Source: Triticum aestivum (taxonomy: Eukaryota > Streptophyta > Magnoliopsida > Poales > Poaceae). From it: 64,000 nucleotides of DNA. The stretch lies in contig NC_057807.1 of assembly GCF_018294505.1 (NCBI RefSeq), positions 265,624,458-265,688,457 on the forward strand, written 5' to 3'. Shown here in pieces: positions 20,908-33,551 of the stretch (the first letter of the stretch is position 1; each line of letters begins with the position of its first letter). The notes beneath the pieces were generated by a model that worked only from the letters and a program-made list of their open reading frames with translations, searched no databases and was not told where the DNA came from. The translations under genes and the position numbers were made by a program.

Positions 20908-22642
20908 TGAAGGAAATATGCCCTAGAGGCAATAATAACGTTATTATTTTATATTTCCTTATATCATGATAAATGTTTATTATTCATGCTAGAATTGTAT
21001 TAACAGGAAACTTGATACATGTGTGGATTCATAGACAAACACCGTGTCCCTAGTAAGCCTCTACTAGGCTAGCTCATTAATCAAAGATGGTTAAGTTTCC
21101 TAACCGTAGACATGTGTTGTCATTTGATGAACGGGATCACATCATTAGGAGAATAATGTGATGGACAAGACCCATCCGTTAGCTTAGCATATTGATCGTT
21201 TAGTTTTATTGCTATTGCTTTCTTCATGACTTATACATATTCCTCCGACTATGAGATTATGCAACTCCCGAATACCGGAGGAACACTTTGTGTGCTATCA
21301 AACGTCACAAGTAACTGGGTGATTATAAAGATGCTCTACAGGTTTCTCCGAAGGTGTTTGTTGAGTTGGCATAGATCGAGATTAGGATTTGTCACTCCAT
21401 GTATCGGAGAGGTATCTTTGGGCCCTCTCGGTAATGCACATCACTATAAGCCTTGCAAGCAATGTGATTAATGAGTTAGTTACGGGATAATGCATTACGG
21501 AATGAGTAAAGGGACTTGCTGGTAACGAGATTGAACTAGGTATGATGATACTGACAATCGAATCTCGGGCAAGTAACATACCGGTGGCAAAGGGAATAAC
21601 GTATGTTCTTATACGGTTTGACCGATAAAGATCTTCGTAGAATATGTAGGAGCCAATATGAGCATCCAGGTTCCGGTATTGGTTATTGACCGGAGATGTG
21701 TCTCGGTCATGTCTACATAGTTCTCGAACCTGTAGGGTCCGCACGCTTAACGTTCGATGACGATTTGTATTATGAGTTATGTGTTTTGGTGACTGAAGTT
21801 TGTTCGAAGTTCCGGATGAGATCACGGACATGAAGAGGATTCTCTAAATGGTGGAGAGGTAAAGATTCATATATTGGAAGGTTGTATTCGGACATCGGAA
21901 TGGTTCCGGGTGATTCGGGTATTTTACCAGAGTACCGAGGGGTTACCGGAACCCCCTGGGGAAGTAATTGGGCCTTATTGAGCCATAGGGGAGAAGAGGA
22001 GGCAGGCCAAGGGAGGAGGCCCCCCCATGGAGTTCGAATTGGACTAGGGAGGGGGTGGCTCCCCCCTTACCATTTCCTACTCTCTCTCCCTTTCCCTTTT
22101 TCCCACTCCGAAAAAGGAAAGGGGAATCCTACTAGGACTTGGGAGTCCTAGTAGGACTCCCCACACTTGGCGCGCCCCTAGGCCAGCCGCCTCCTCCCTC
22201 CTCCTTTATATACTGGGGCGGGGGGCACCCCAAAGGCACAACAGTTGTTTCTTAGCTGTGTGCGGTGCCCCCCTCCACAGTTTACCACCTCGGTCATATT
22301 GTTGTAGTGCTTAGGCGAAGTCTTGCATGGATCACATCACCAACACTATCGTCATGCCGTTGTGATGATGGAACTATCCCTCGACCCTCTACTGGATCAA
22401 GAGCTCGAAGGATGTCATCGTGTTGAACGTGTGCTGAACATGGAGGTGTTGTACGTTCGGTACTTGGATTAGTTGGATCGTGAAGACGTTCGACTACATC
22501 AACCGCTTTAACATAACGCTTCCGCTTCCAGTCTACGAGGGTACATGGACACACTCTCCCCTACCGTTGCTATGCATCTCCTAGATAGATGTTGCGTGAT
22601 CGTAGGATTTTTTTTTGAAATTGCATGCTACGTTCCCCAACA
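20908..22642 (+). repeat. 3' LTR of Copia-1 (1735 bp, Angela-like)
   Basis: It starts TGAAGGAAATATGCCCTAGA and ends ACGTTCCCCAACA. A TATA box (ctttatatac) lies at about 22204-22213. The 5 bases after it (aaact) would be the target duplication. It contains a G-rich and C-rich stretch with the inverted pair ttttccctttttc/gaaaaaggaaa near 22090-22125. Confidence 0.93.
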
Positions 22643-22689
22643 AAACTCTAAGGCGCCATGAAGACATTGGTTTTATATATTATTAATGG

Positions 22690-23540
22690 CATCACATTCA
22701 ACACTTAGGATTTCTTCATCCGGCAGCTTGCTGCTTCTGGGATTGATCTTTTTGGCCTGAAATTTTATGCTCCATGGGTGATGCGCTTGATCAAGATTCA
22801 TTCAACCATCAACTATCAACCTTCAGCGTGCAACCATATTGTATTTCTGCCTGATGTTGATATGTCCATTGAAGCCAGCTACCCCGAGCCAGCAAAGAAG
22901 CCACTCCACCTTCAGAATGCAGAATTCCAAAGCTTCACGCAGCCTATTGAAGGGGTTCATGTGCCAAATGCTACAACTCCTGCTTATCCTCTGGCTGGTA
23001 ACTTGCGTATGCCGCACCATGCCAACACTGAAGCCACTGCGAGCACCATTGCTCAAAGGCCTCAGAAGCGTCCTCGTGTCCTCAACAACCGTGAGCTTCT
23101 GGTGTCTTTACATGAAAAGCAGGATAGGCATCGTGACTGGCTGAAGCGTCAGATGCAGGGTCTCTTGGTGGATGTTAATCCCATTCGCAACTTGGCCACC
23201 AAGAACTCATTCGTCGCACATGAAGCCTGTCGGCGGTCCTGGAAGAGCCTCACATTGCTCTGTTGTGAAGATGATCTTCATGAAGATGGCTTCACAGAGA
23301 GATTCAAGTTTGACTCCAGGCCTCCGCAAACTGCAACTGGCGTCACACACCATCCATTCAAGATTCTGAACATTCGTCTTCGGCTGCAACTATTGTTGTG
23401 AGATTCGTCGATGGAGAAGATGACGCCACTTCACCAACTATGGCTGCACTGCACCACGATTCTGCTTCAGGCCCTTCTGCACCACCAAACTCCAACGTCG
23501 ACCCTGCTCCATCTTCTACACCAACTGGGAATGAGTAGAT
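22690..23540 (+). pseudogene. TE-3 internal protein remnant
   Basis: The frame from 22778 gives about 200 residues with IEASYPEPAKKPLHLQNAEF and LVSLHEKQDRHRDWLKRQMQ. After DSRPPQTATG a shift leads to an acidic, proline- and serine-rich tail with a stop near 23538. The lysine- and arginine-rich helix around residues 100-125 may be coiled coil. I recognise it only as a retrotransposon-associated plant protein and cannot give a biochemical role. The amino end lies in the deleted part of the element. Confidence 0.5.
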
Positions 23541-24046
23541 CCTCTATGTCTTCAAACCTTTTTGGTCATTACTGACAAACGGGGAGAAGCATATGAGGTT
23601 GATAGTCTTCAAGCGGGTACATATGGGGTGGTTGCATTATTTTTGCTAAGTTCTTACAACTCTCATTTTGAAAATATTTGGCTCTTGAGATGTAACACTT
23701 AAACTTGATGGTCGTCTGCTACTTTTGCTTCTACTTTGTGATGCAATGATAAATTCCGCATGAAGTCATTCTGCAGACACCCATTTTTCATTGTGCATGT
23801 CATTATCTTTGTTATGTTTATATATGCATGATAAATTGTCTTCGTAAGTTGAAGAGGATCTCCACAAAGTAAAACCTGCCATGTGCATTTGCATTCAAAA
23901 GCAAACTACTCATATGCACATCTTCAAGGTGAGCCTTTTGCAACTTATGAAGACAATGACTTTGATATTTAACTTTCACATACCTTTATCCCCGTTGAAA
24001 ACTTTAACCAGTTTGTCATCAATCGCCAAAAGGGGGGAGACTATAA

Positions 24047-25377
24047 GTGCATCTAGTGCCACCCCTAGTTGGTTTTGGAGTATTGACGACAAACTTGGTT
24101 GAGGGACTAATGTGTTTGTGAGAATTGCAGGATAACACAGGCAGTGGTCCCTTATTGGTTCAGTTTACCTACCAGAGATGACCCCTAAAAATGTGTGAAG
24201 ACATTGAAGACAATGGTGGTTCATCAAGACATTCACGATGAAGATTAGTGCATGTGAAGACATTCACTTGAAGACTATGGAGTGCGAAGATATAGTTGTT
24301 TCGTAGTTTCCTTTTCTTCCTTGTTGAGTCATAGGAACCACTGTACTATTAAGTGGGGTCCAAGTGAACAAAGTCAGAGTGACTGATGTGATGCTCAACC
24401 AAAATCCTATGTCTTCGAGCGAAGACAATGAGAGCAAATCTTATCCAGAGCTGGACGAGTCAGCTTTGCTTGTAGCCCAAGTAAAGATGCCACATGTGTT
24501 TGAAATCCGATCGTTGGACACGTGTTGGTTCCTTAGTGACCCAGGGTCATTTCGGACATATCAGGTCAGGTTGCCTCATGGCTATAAATAGCCCACCCCC
24601 TACAACACAAATTGGTGGCTGCTTAGAGTAAGTGCATGGCTTTTGTCGTTTGAGAGCAACCCACCTCCGAAGCATTTGAGAGAGAGATCCTTGCAAGGAC
24701 AAAGCCCAAAACACTCAGAGCCAAAGAGTGTTAGGCATCACTAAAGTCTTTCTGTCCGCGTGACCTGAAGAATTGTTACACTTGAGGACTGTGAATCCTC
24801 CATACGGTTAGGCGTCGCGTTCTGAGCATCCAGGAGTCATTGTGGATCGCTAGTGAATGAAGTCTGTGAAGGTTTGGAAGGATACCTTGAAGACTTACCA
24901 GAGTGATTGGGCGAGGACTGGGTGTCCTTAGCTCAAGGGGAATAAGGTGAAGACACAGTCTTTTGAGTTAAATCTCAGCCTCCCTAACCAGACGTACAGT
25001 TGTCACAGCAACTGGAACTGGTCTACCAAATCCTCGTCTTCACCAAGCAACTGGTTCTATCCCCCACTTCCCTTTAGTTTCAGTTTGTTTTCATGAAGTC
25101 ATTGCTTGCGTGTCTGATCTGATTGACTTCACTGTGTGAAGACTATTTACTGTTTGGCTTCATGGTGTCTTCCATTCTGATCCATACTACCTAGCTGCTG
25201 ATAGTCTTCGTACTTTCACAATATTGCTTACTTGACTATGGCTTGTCTAGTGTAGTCTATCTTCCCTGCATATCAATAGGTTCATTTCATCTGTTTGTCT
25301 TCAAAGACCTCGTGTTTTGAAGACTTTCATAAAAATCACCTATTCACCCCCCCTCTAGTCGATAACTAGCACTTTCA
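24047..25377 (+). repeat. LTR of TE-3
   Basis: It starts TGCATCTAGTGCCACCCCTA after the polypurine tract and ends CGATAACTAGCACTTTCA. A TATA motif (gctataaatagcccacc) lies at about 24581-24597. The exact 5' border is uncertain by a few bases. No second copy is in the window. Confidence 0.75.
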
Positions 25378-25940
25378 CCTTCCCTCTTCCCTTTTCCCCT
25401 CCGGTGAAATAAGGAAAGGGGGCCGAATTGGTATAGGAACCCCAAGTAGGATTCCTCCTACTTGGGGCTCCCCATGGCAGCTCCCCTCCCCCTCCCACCT
25501 ATATATATGTGGGGAGGGGGCGCCTAGAACACACAACAATAATCGTTAGCCATGTGTGGCGCCCCCCTCCACAGTTTACGCCTCCGATCATATCTTCATA
25601 GTGCTTAGGCGAAGCTCTACACGGATCACATCACCGTCACCGTCATCATGCTGTCGTCTTGACGGAACTCATCTACTTCCTCGACACCTTGCTGGATCAA
25701 GAAGGCGAGGGACGTCATCGCGCTGAACGTGTGCAGCACTCAGAGGTGTCGTATGTTCGGTACTTGATCGATCGGAGCTATAAGAAGTTTGACTACATCA
25801 ACCGCGTTGTCAAACGCTTCCGCTTTTGGTCTACAAGGGTATGTGGACACACTCTTACCCCCTCGTTGCTATGCATCTCCTAGATAGATCTTGCGTGAGC
25901 GTAGGAATTTTTTTGAAATTGCATTCTACGTTTCTCAATA
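25378..25940 (+). repeat. 5' LTR remnant of Copia-2
   Basis: It matches 42440-43005 of the 3' LTR. A TATA box (cctatatatatg) lies at about 25499-25510. It ends ACGTTTCTCAATA, where CCCCAACA is usual, so the end has mutated. Confidence 0.85.
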
Positions 25941-25941
25941 G

Positions 25942-25958
25942 TGGCATCATGAGCCAGG
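25942..25958 (+). other. Primer binding site of Copia-2, mutated
   Basis: TGGCATCATGAGCCAGG lies at the position of the Met-type site, with one extra base relative to Copia-1. A leader without genes follows to 26934. Confidence 0.65.
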
Positions 25959-26934
25959 TCCATGCGTAGATGATATGCACGAGTATAACACAAAGAGTTG
26001 TGGGCGGTGATCGTCATACTGCTTACCACCAATGTCTTATTTTGATTCGGCGGTATTGTTGGATGAAGCGGCCCGGACCAACCTTACATGACCATGTTCA
26101 TGAGACCGGTTCCACCGACAGACATGCAACTAGTTTTGCATAAAGGTGGTTGGTGGGTATCTGTTTCTCCTACTTTAGTTGAATCGAATTTGACTGTAGC
26201 CGGTCCTTGTTGAAGGTTAAAACAACAAACTTGATAAATCACCGTTGTGGTTTTGATGCGTAGGTAAGAACGGTTCTTGCTAAAAGCCCATAGCAGCCAC
26301 ATAAAACTTGCAAGAACAAAGTAGAGCACGTCTAACTTGTTTTTGCAGGGCATGTTGTGATGTGATATGGTCAAGACATGATGGCATATACATTGTTGTA
26401 TGAGATGATCATGTATTGTAAAAGTTATCGGCAACCGACAGGAGCCTTATGGTTGTCTCTTTATTATAAGAAATGCAAATGCCATGTAATTGCTTTACTT
26501 TATCACTATGCGTTAGCGATAGTTGTAGAAGCAATAGTTGGTGAGACGACCACGCCGCTATGATGGAGATCAAGGTGTTGAGCCGGTGATGATGGAGATC
26601 ATGACGATGCTTTGGAGATGGAGATCTAAAGCACAAGATGATGATGGCCATATCATGTCACACATTTTGATTGCATGTGATGTTTATCTTTTATGCATCT
26701 TATTTTGCTTAGTACGGCGGTAGCATTATAAAATGATCCCTTCACTAAATTTCAAGGTATAAGTGTTCTCCCTGAGTATGCACCGTTGCGATAGTTCGTC
26801 GTGTAGAGACACTACGAGATGATCGGGTGTGATAGACTACGTTCAAATACAACAGGTGCAAGACAGGTTTGCACATGCGGAAAACTCAGGTTAAACTTAA
26901 CGAGCCCAACATGTACAGACATGGCCTCGGAACA

Positions 26935-28455
26935 TGATGACCCACAAGTGTAGGGGATCTATCGTAGTCCTTTTGATAAGTAAGAGTGTCGAACCCAACG
27001 AGGAGCAGAAGGAAATGACAAGCGGTTTTCAGTAAGGTATTCTCTGCAAGCACTAAAATTATCGGTGACAGATAGTTTTGTGATAAGGTAATTTGTAATG
27101 GGTAACAAGTAACAAAAGTAAACAAGGTGCATCAAGGTGGACCAATCCTTTTTGTGGCGAAGGACAAGCCTAGATGAACTCTTATATAAAGGAAAGCGCT
27201 CCCGAGGACACATGGGAATTATCATCAAGCTAGTTTTCATCATGCTCATATGATTCGCGTTCGTTACTTTGATAATTTGATATGTGGGTGGACTGGTGCT
27301 TGGGTACTGCCCTTCCTTGGACAAGTATCCCACTTATGATTAACCCCTTTTGCAAGCATCCGCAACTACAAAAGAAGTATTAAGGTAAACCTAACCATAG
27401 CATGAAACATGTGGATCCAAATCAGCCCCTTACGAAGCAACGCATAAACTAGGGTTTAAGCTTCTGTCACTCTAGCAACCCATCATCTACTTATTACTTC
27501 CCAATGAATTCCCCTAGGCCCAAATAATGGTGAATTGTCATGTAGTCGACGTTCACATAACACCACTAGAGGAAAGAAAACATACATCTCATCAAAATAT
27601 CAAACGAATACCAAATTCACATGACTACTTATAGCAAGACTTCTCCCATGTCCTCAGGAACAAACATAACTACTCACAAATTATATTCATGTTCATAATC
27701 ATAGGGGTATTAATATGCATAAAGGATCTGAGCATATGATCTTCCACCAAACAAACCAACTAGCATCAACTACAAGGAGTAATCAACACTACTAGCAACC
27801 CACAAGTACCAATCTGAGGTTTTGAGACAAAGATCGGATACAAGAGATGAACTAGGGTTTGAGATGAGATGGTGCTGGTGAAGATGTTGATGGAGGTTGA
27901 CCCCCTCCCGAAGGGATGTTTCCGATGGTGATGACGATGGTGATGATTTCCCCCTCCCGGAGGGATATTTCCCCGGTAGAACAGCTCCACCGGAGCCCTA
28001 GATTGGTTCCGCCAAGGTTCCGCCTCGAGACGGCGGTGCTTCGTCCTGAAAGCTTCCTTCTGATTTTTCCCAGGGCGAAAGACTTCATATAGCAAAAGAC
28101 GGGCACCGGAGGCCTGCCAGGGGGCCCACGAGGCAGGGGCGCGCCCAGGGGGTAGGGCGCGCCCCCACCCTCGTGGATGGTGGGTGGCCTCCCTATGATT
28201 CTTTCTTTGCCCAATATTTTTATATATTCCAAAACGTGCCTCTGTGAAGTTTTAGGACTTTTGGAGTTGTGCAGAATAGGTCTCTAATATTTGCTCCTTT
28301 TCTAGCCCAGAATTCCAGCTGCCGGCATTCTCCCTCTTCATGTAAACCTTGTAAAATAAGAGAGAATAGGCATAAGTATTGTGACATAATGTGTAATAAC
28401 AGCCCATAATGCAATAATTATTGATATAAAAGCATGATGCAAAATGGACGTATCA
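26935..28455 (-). mobile_element. Solo LTR of a Gypsy element, target duplication GAACA
   Basis: The 1521-bp unit begins TGATGACCCACAAGTGTAGG and ends ATGGACGTATCA on the plus strand. It is flanked by GAACA at 26930-26934 and 28456-28460. Copia-1 has the empty site (cctcggaacactggagac, about 16630). Its ends resemble those of the Sabrina-like LTR but the body differs, so it is another Athila-type family. On the minus strand a GC hairpin (28126-28176) precedes a TATA motif (gctatatgaag, 28083-28093). It has no internal sequence, which fits LTR-LTR recombination. Confidence 0.95.
28126..28176. promoter_or_regulatory. GC-rich hairpin upstream of LTR TATA box (copy 4)
   Basis: The arms ccacgaggcaggggcgcgcc and ggcgcgcccccaccctcgtgg pair around a short G-rich loop. 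The TATA motif starts about 33 bp further on the minus strand. The GGCGCGCC palindrome is present in both arms. Confidence 0.75.
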
Positions 28456-28729
28456 GAACACTGGAGACCGAAATGTCAAACGTGAATCATATAGTAGATA
28501 TGATCAACATAGAGATGTTCACCATTGATGACTACTCCATCTCACGTGATGATTGGACATGGTTTAGTTGATTTGGATCATGTATCATTTAGATGACTTG
28601 AGGGATGTCTATCTAAGTGGGAGTTCTTAAATAATTTGATTAATTGAACTTAATTTACCATGAACCTAGTCCTGATAGTATTTGCATATCTATGTTGTAG
28701 ATCAATAGCTCACGATATAGCTCCTATAT

Positions 28730-29760
28730 TTTTTTATATGTTCCTAAACTAAGTTGAAAGATGATAGTAGTAATGATGTGGACTGGATCCATGTTCTGAG
28801 GATTATCCTCATTGCTGCACACAAGAATTATGTCCTTGATGCACCGCTAGGTGGCAAACCTGTTGCAGGAGTAGATGTAGACGTTAAGAATGTTTTGCAA
28901 GCTCGATATGATGACTACTTGATAGTTTAGTGAGCCATGATTTACGTCTTAGAACCAGGACTTCAAAAACATTTTGAACGCCACGGAGCATATGAGATGT
29001 TCCAAGAACTGAAATTGGTATTTCAGACTCATGCCCGTGTCGAGAGGTATGAGACCTATGACAAGTACTTTGCCTACAAGATGAAGGAGAATAGCTCAGC
29101 CAGTGAGCATGTACTCAGAATGTATGGGTACTACAATCGCTTGAATCAAGTGGGAGTTAATCTTCCAGATAAGATAGTGATTTACAGAGTTCTCTAGTCA
29201 CTATCACTAAGCTACAAGAACTTCGTGATGAACTATAATATGCAAGGGATGACGAAAATGATTCTCGAGCTCTTCGCGATGCTAAAATCGGCGAAGGTAG
29301 AAATCAAGGAAGAGCATCAAGTGTTGATGATTAAACAAGACCACTAGTTTCAAGAGAAACGACAAGGGAAAGAAAGGGAACTTCAAGAAGAATGGCAAGC
29401 AAGTTGCCACTCCCGTGAAGAAACCCAAAGCTGCACCTAAGCCTAAAGTTGAGTGCTTCTACTGCAAAGGGAATGGTCACTGGAAGCGGAACTGCTCCAA
29501 ATACTTGGTGGATAAGAAGGATGGCAAAGTGAAGGTATATTTTGATATACATGTTATTGATGTGTAGTTTACTAGTGTTCATAGTATCCCATGGGTATTT
29601 GATACCGGTTCAGTTGCTAAGATTAGTAACTCAAAACAGGAGTTGCAAAAATTAATAGAGACTAGTTAAGGGTGAGGTGACGATGTGTGTTGGAAGTGAT
29701 TCCAAGGTTGATAAGATCACCATCGCATACTCCCTCTACCTTCGGGATTAGTGTTAAACC
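28730..29760 (+). pseudogene. Copia-2 gag, zinc knuckle and protease remnant
   Basis: The gag frame 28937-29197 shows LEPGLQKHFERHGAYEMFQE and ENSSASEHVLRMYGYYNRLN. A knuckle (ECFYCKGNGHWKRNCSKYLV, CX2CX4HX4C) lies near 29451 and is intact. The protease motif VFDTGSVAKISNSKQE lies near 29598. Stops and shifts separate the parts. The empty MITE site at about 28916-28931 shows the sequence that Copia-1 had before its Stowaway insertion. Confidence 0.82.
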
Positions 29761-29989
29761 TAAATAAATATTATTTGGTAATTGCGTTGAGCATGAATAT
29801 GATTGGATCATGTTTATTTTAATACGGTTATTCATTTAAGTCAGAGAATAATTGTTGTTCTGTTTACATGAATAATACCTTCTATGGTCATACACCCAAT
29901 GTAAAAGGTTTATTGAATCTTGATCGTAGTGATACACATATTCATAATATTGATGCCAAAAGATGCAAAGTTGATAATGATAGTACAAC

Positions 29990-31080
29990 ATATTTGTGGC
30001 ACTACCGTTTAGGTCATATGGTGTAAAACGCATGAAGAAACTCCATGCTGATGGACTTTTGGAATCACTTGATTATGAATCATTTGAAACTTGCGAACCA
30101 TGCCTCATGGGCAAGATGACTAAAACTCCGTTCTCCGAAACAACGGAGCAAGCTAATGACTTATTAGAAATAATACATGCCGATGTATGAAGTCCAATGA
30201 GTGTTGAGGCATGCGGCACGTATCATTATTTTCTGACCTTCACAGATGATTTGAGCAGATATGGGTATATCTACTTGATGAAACACAAGTCTGAAACATT
30301 TGAAAACTTCAAAGAATTTCAGAGTGAAGTGGAGAATCATCATAACAAGAAAATAATGTTTCTACGATCTGATTGCGAAGGCGAATATTTGAGTTACGTA
30401 TTTGGCCTTCATTTAAAACAATGTGGAATAGTTTCACAACTCACGCCACTTGGAACACCACAGCGTAAAGGTGTGTCGGAACATTGTACCCGTACTTTAT
30501 TAGATACGGTGCGATCTATGATGTCTCATACCGATTTACCACTATCATATTGTGGTTATGCATTAGAGACAGCTGCATTCACGTTAAATAGGGCACCGTA
30601 TAAATCCGTTGAGACGACACCGTATGAACTGTGGTTTGGCAAGAAACCTAAGTTGTCATTTCTTAAAGTTTGGGGTTGCTACAGTTATGTCAAAAGACTT
30701 CTGCCTGATAAGCTCGAACCCAAATCGGAGAAGTGCGTCTTCACAGGATATCCTAAGGAAACAATTGGGTACACCTTCTACCACAGATCCGAAGGCAAGA
30801 TCTTTGTTGCCAAGAATGGAAACTTTCTAGAGAAGGAGTTTCTCTCAAAAGAAGTGAGTGGGAGGAAAGTAGAACTTGATGAGGTAATTGTACCTTCTCT
30901 TGAAATGGAAAGTAGCTCATCACAGAAAATCGTTCCCGTGATGCCTACACCAACTAGAGCGGAAGCTAATGATGATGATCATGAAACTTCAGATCAAGTT
31001 ACTACTGAACCTCATAGGTCAACCAGAGCATGTTCCGCACCAGAGTGGTACGGTAATCCTGTTCTGGAAGTCATGTTACT
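29990..31080 (+). pseudogene. Copia-2 integrase
   Basis: The pre-integrase domain (MKKLHADGLLESLDYESF, then CEPCLMGKMTKTPFSE) starts near 30030. One stop at 30187-30189 precedes a long open frame from 30197. The core has FTDDLSRYGYIYL (Asp), FLRSDCEGEYLSYVF (Asp; the usual RGG is CEG) and VSEHCTRTLLDTV (Glu region; the usual RRNR is HCTR). The tail holds SVETTPYELWFGKKPKLSFL and GRKVELDEVIVP. Integrase acts in the particle and nucleus to insert cDNA. This is the best kept part of the element, yet substitutions next to the catalytic residues suggest it is inactive. Confidence 0.87.
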
Positions 31081-32380
31081 AGACCATGACGAACCTACGA
31101 ACTATGAAGAAGCTATGATGAGCCCAGATTCCGATAAATGGCTTGAGGCCATGAAATCTGAGATAGGATACATATATAAGAACAAAGTGTGGACTTTGGT
31201 GGACTTGCCCGATGATCGACAAGCCATTGAAAATAAATCGATCCTCAAGAGGAAGATGGACACTGATGGTAGTGTTACTATCTATAAAGCTCGAATTGTC
31301 GCAAAAGGTTTTTGACAAGTACAAGGTGTTGACTACGATGAGATTTTCTCACTCGTATCGATGCTTAAGTCTGTCCGAATCATGTTATCGATTGCCGCAT
31401 TTTATGACTATGAAATCTGGCAAATGGACGTCAAAACTGCATTCCTTAATGGATTTCTTAAAGAAAAGAATTGTATATGATGCAACCAGAAGGTTTTGCG
31501 ATCCTAAAGGTGCTAACAAAGTGTGCAAGCTCCAGCGATCCATCTATGGACTGGTGCAAGCATCTCGGAGTTGGAATATATGCTTTGATGAGGTGATCAA
31601 AGCATATGATTTTATACAGACTTTCGGAGAAGCCTGTATTTATAAGAAAGTGGGTGGGAGCTCTATATCATTTCTAATATTATATGTGGATGACATATTG
31701 TTGATTGGAAATGATGTAGAATTTCTGGATAGCATAAAAGGATACTTGAATAAAAGTTTTTAAAGAAAGACGTCGGTGAAGCTGCTTACATATTGGGCAT
31801 CATGATCTATAGAGATAGATCAAGACGCTTGATAAGACTTTCTATGAGTACATACCTTGATAAGATTTTGAAGAAGTTCAAAATGGAACAGTCAAAGAAG
31901 GAGTTCTTGCCTGAGTTGTAAGATATGAAGTTGAGTAAGACTCAAAACCCGACCATGACAGAAGATAGAAATATAATGAAAGGCATTCCCTATGCCTCAG
32001 CCATAGGCTCTATAAAGTATGTCATGTTGTATACCAGACCTATTGTGTACCTTGCCATGAGTTTGGCAAGGGGGTACAATAGTGATCCAGGAGTAGATCA
32101 CTGGACAACGGTCAAAATTATCCTTAGGTACCTAAAGAGGACTAAGGAAATGTTTCTCGGTTATGGAGGTGACAAAGAGTTCGTCCTAAAGGGTTACGTC
32201 GATGCAAGCTTTCACACTGATCCAGATGACTCTGAGTCTTAATCTGGATACATATTGAAAGTGGGAGCAATTAGCTAGAGTAGCTCCGTGCAGAGCATTG
32301 TAGACATAGAAATTTGCAAAATACATACGGATCTAAATGTGGCAGACCCGTTGACTAAACCAAGCAAAACATGATCACAC
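31080..32380 (+). pseudogene. Copia-2 reverse transcriptase and RNase H
   Basis: Reverse transcriptase begins DKWLEAMKSEIGYIYKNKVW in the integrase frame. It meets a stop at 31313-31315 and continues with DYDEIFSLVSMLKSVRIM and IWQMDVKTAFLNGFLKE. It shifts near 31465 to KVCKLQRSIYGLVQASRSWN and ILYVDDILLIGND (YVDD, near 31680). Another shift near 31760 leads to the RNase H part 31925-32242 (YTRPIVYLAMSLARGYNSDP, LKGYVDASFHTDPDDSES). RNase H would remove the RNA template. At least three lesions are present. Confidence 0.87.
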
Positions 32381-32383
32381 CTT

Positions 32384-32556
32384 AGTACTCTTTGGGTGTT
32401 AATCACATAGTGATGTGAACTAGATTATTTACTCTAGTAAACTCTTTGGGTATTGGTCACATGGCAACATGAATTATGGGTGTTAATCACATAAAGATGT
32501 GAACTATTGGTGTTAAATCACATGGCGATGTGAACTGGATTATTGACTCTAGTGCA
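32384..32556 (+). repeat. Subterminal tandem repeats of Copia-2
   Basis: About four diverged units of the same 'tgttaatcacat…gatgtgaact' motif as in Copia-1. They are directly followed by the polypurine tract agtgcaagtgggagat (32551-32566). Confidence 0.8.
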
Positions 32557-32566
32557 AGTGGGAGAT

Positions 32567-33514
32567 TGAAGGAAATATGCCCTAGAGGCAATAATAAAGT
32601 TGTTATTTTATATTTCCTTATATCATGATAAATGTTTATTATTCATGCTAGAATTGTATTAACCGAAAACTTGATACATGTGTGGATACATAGACAAAAC
32701 AACGTGTCCCTAGTAAGCCTAATCAAAGATGGTTAAGTTTCCTAACCATAGACATATGTTGTCATTTGATGAATGGGATCACATCATTAGGAGAATGATG
32801 TGATGGACAAGACCCATCCGTTAGCTTAGCATATTGATCATTCAGTTTTATTTCTATTGCTTTCTTCATGTCAAATATATATTCCTTCGACTATGAGATT
32901 ATGAAACTCCCGGATACCGGAGGAATGCCTTGTGTGCTATCAAACGTCACAACGCAACTGGGTGATTATAAAGATGCTCTACAAGTATCTCTGAAGGTGT
33001 TTATTGGGTTGGCATAGATCGAGATTAGGATTTGTCACTCCGAGTATCGGAGAGGTATCTCTGGGCCCTCTCGGTAATGCACATCATAAGAAGCCTTGCA
33101 AGCAAAGTGACTAATGAGTTAGTTGTATGATGATGTATTACGGAATGAGTAAAGAGACTTGCCGGTAACAAGATTGAACTAGGTATGTAGATACTGACGG
33201 TCAAATCTCGGGCAAGTAACATACCGATGGACAAAGGGAATAACGTATGTTGTCATAACGGTTCGACCGATAGAGATCTTCGTAGAATATGTAGGAGCCA
33301 ATATGAGCATCCAGGTTCCGCTATTGGTTATTGACCGGAGAGATGTCTTGGTCATGTCTACATAGTTCTCGAACCCGTAGGGTCCGCACGCTTAACGTTC
33401 GATGATGATATTTTATTATATGAGTTATGTGATTTGGTGACAGAATGTTGTTCGGAGTCCCGGATGAGATCACGGACATAACGAGGAGTCTCGAAATGGT
33501 CGAGAGGTAAATAT

Positions 33515-33551
<37 letters not shown>

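Larger units (their letters stand above)
15269..22642 (+). mobile_element. Copia-1: Angela-like Copia retrotransposon, degenerate
   Basis: It has a truncated 5' LTR (15269-15674), an initiator-Met primer site, and a long leader. Gag, protease, integrase and reverse transcriptase remnants follow, then subterminal tandem repeats, a polypurine tract and a full 3' LTR (20908-22642). The missing first 1326 bp of the 5' LTR correspond to 20908-22233 and were lost when the region left of the Sabrina-like element was deleted. It lies in TE-3, whose internal sequence resumes at 22643. The polyprotein has many stops and shifts. A sister element, Copia-2, lies 10 kb away and provides empty-site comparisons. 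Confidence 0.88.
22643..25377 (+). mobile_element. TE-3: 3' part of an unclassified LTR retrotransposon
   Basis: Internal sequence with an ORF remnant (22690-23540), about 500 bp of untranslated sequence, a polypurine tract (aaaaggggggag, 24029-24041) and one LTR (about 24047-25377) ending CACTTTCA. The 5' part is absent. The LTR end abuts a Copia-2 LTR sequence, so TE-3 probably inserted into that LTR and Copia-1 later inserted into TE-3. The family name is not known to me. Confidence 0.75.
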
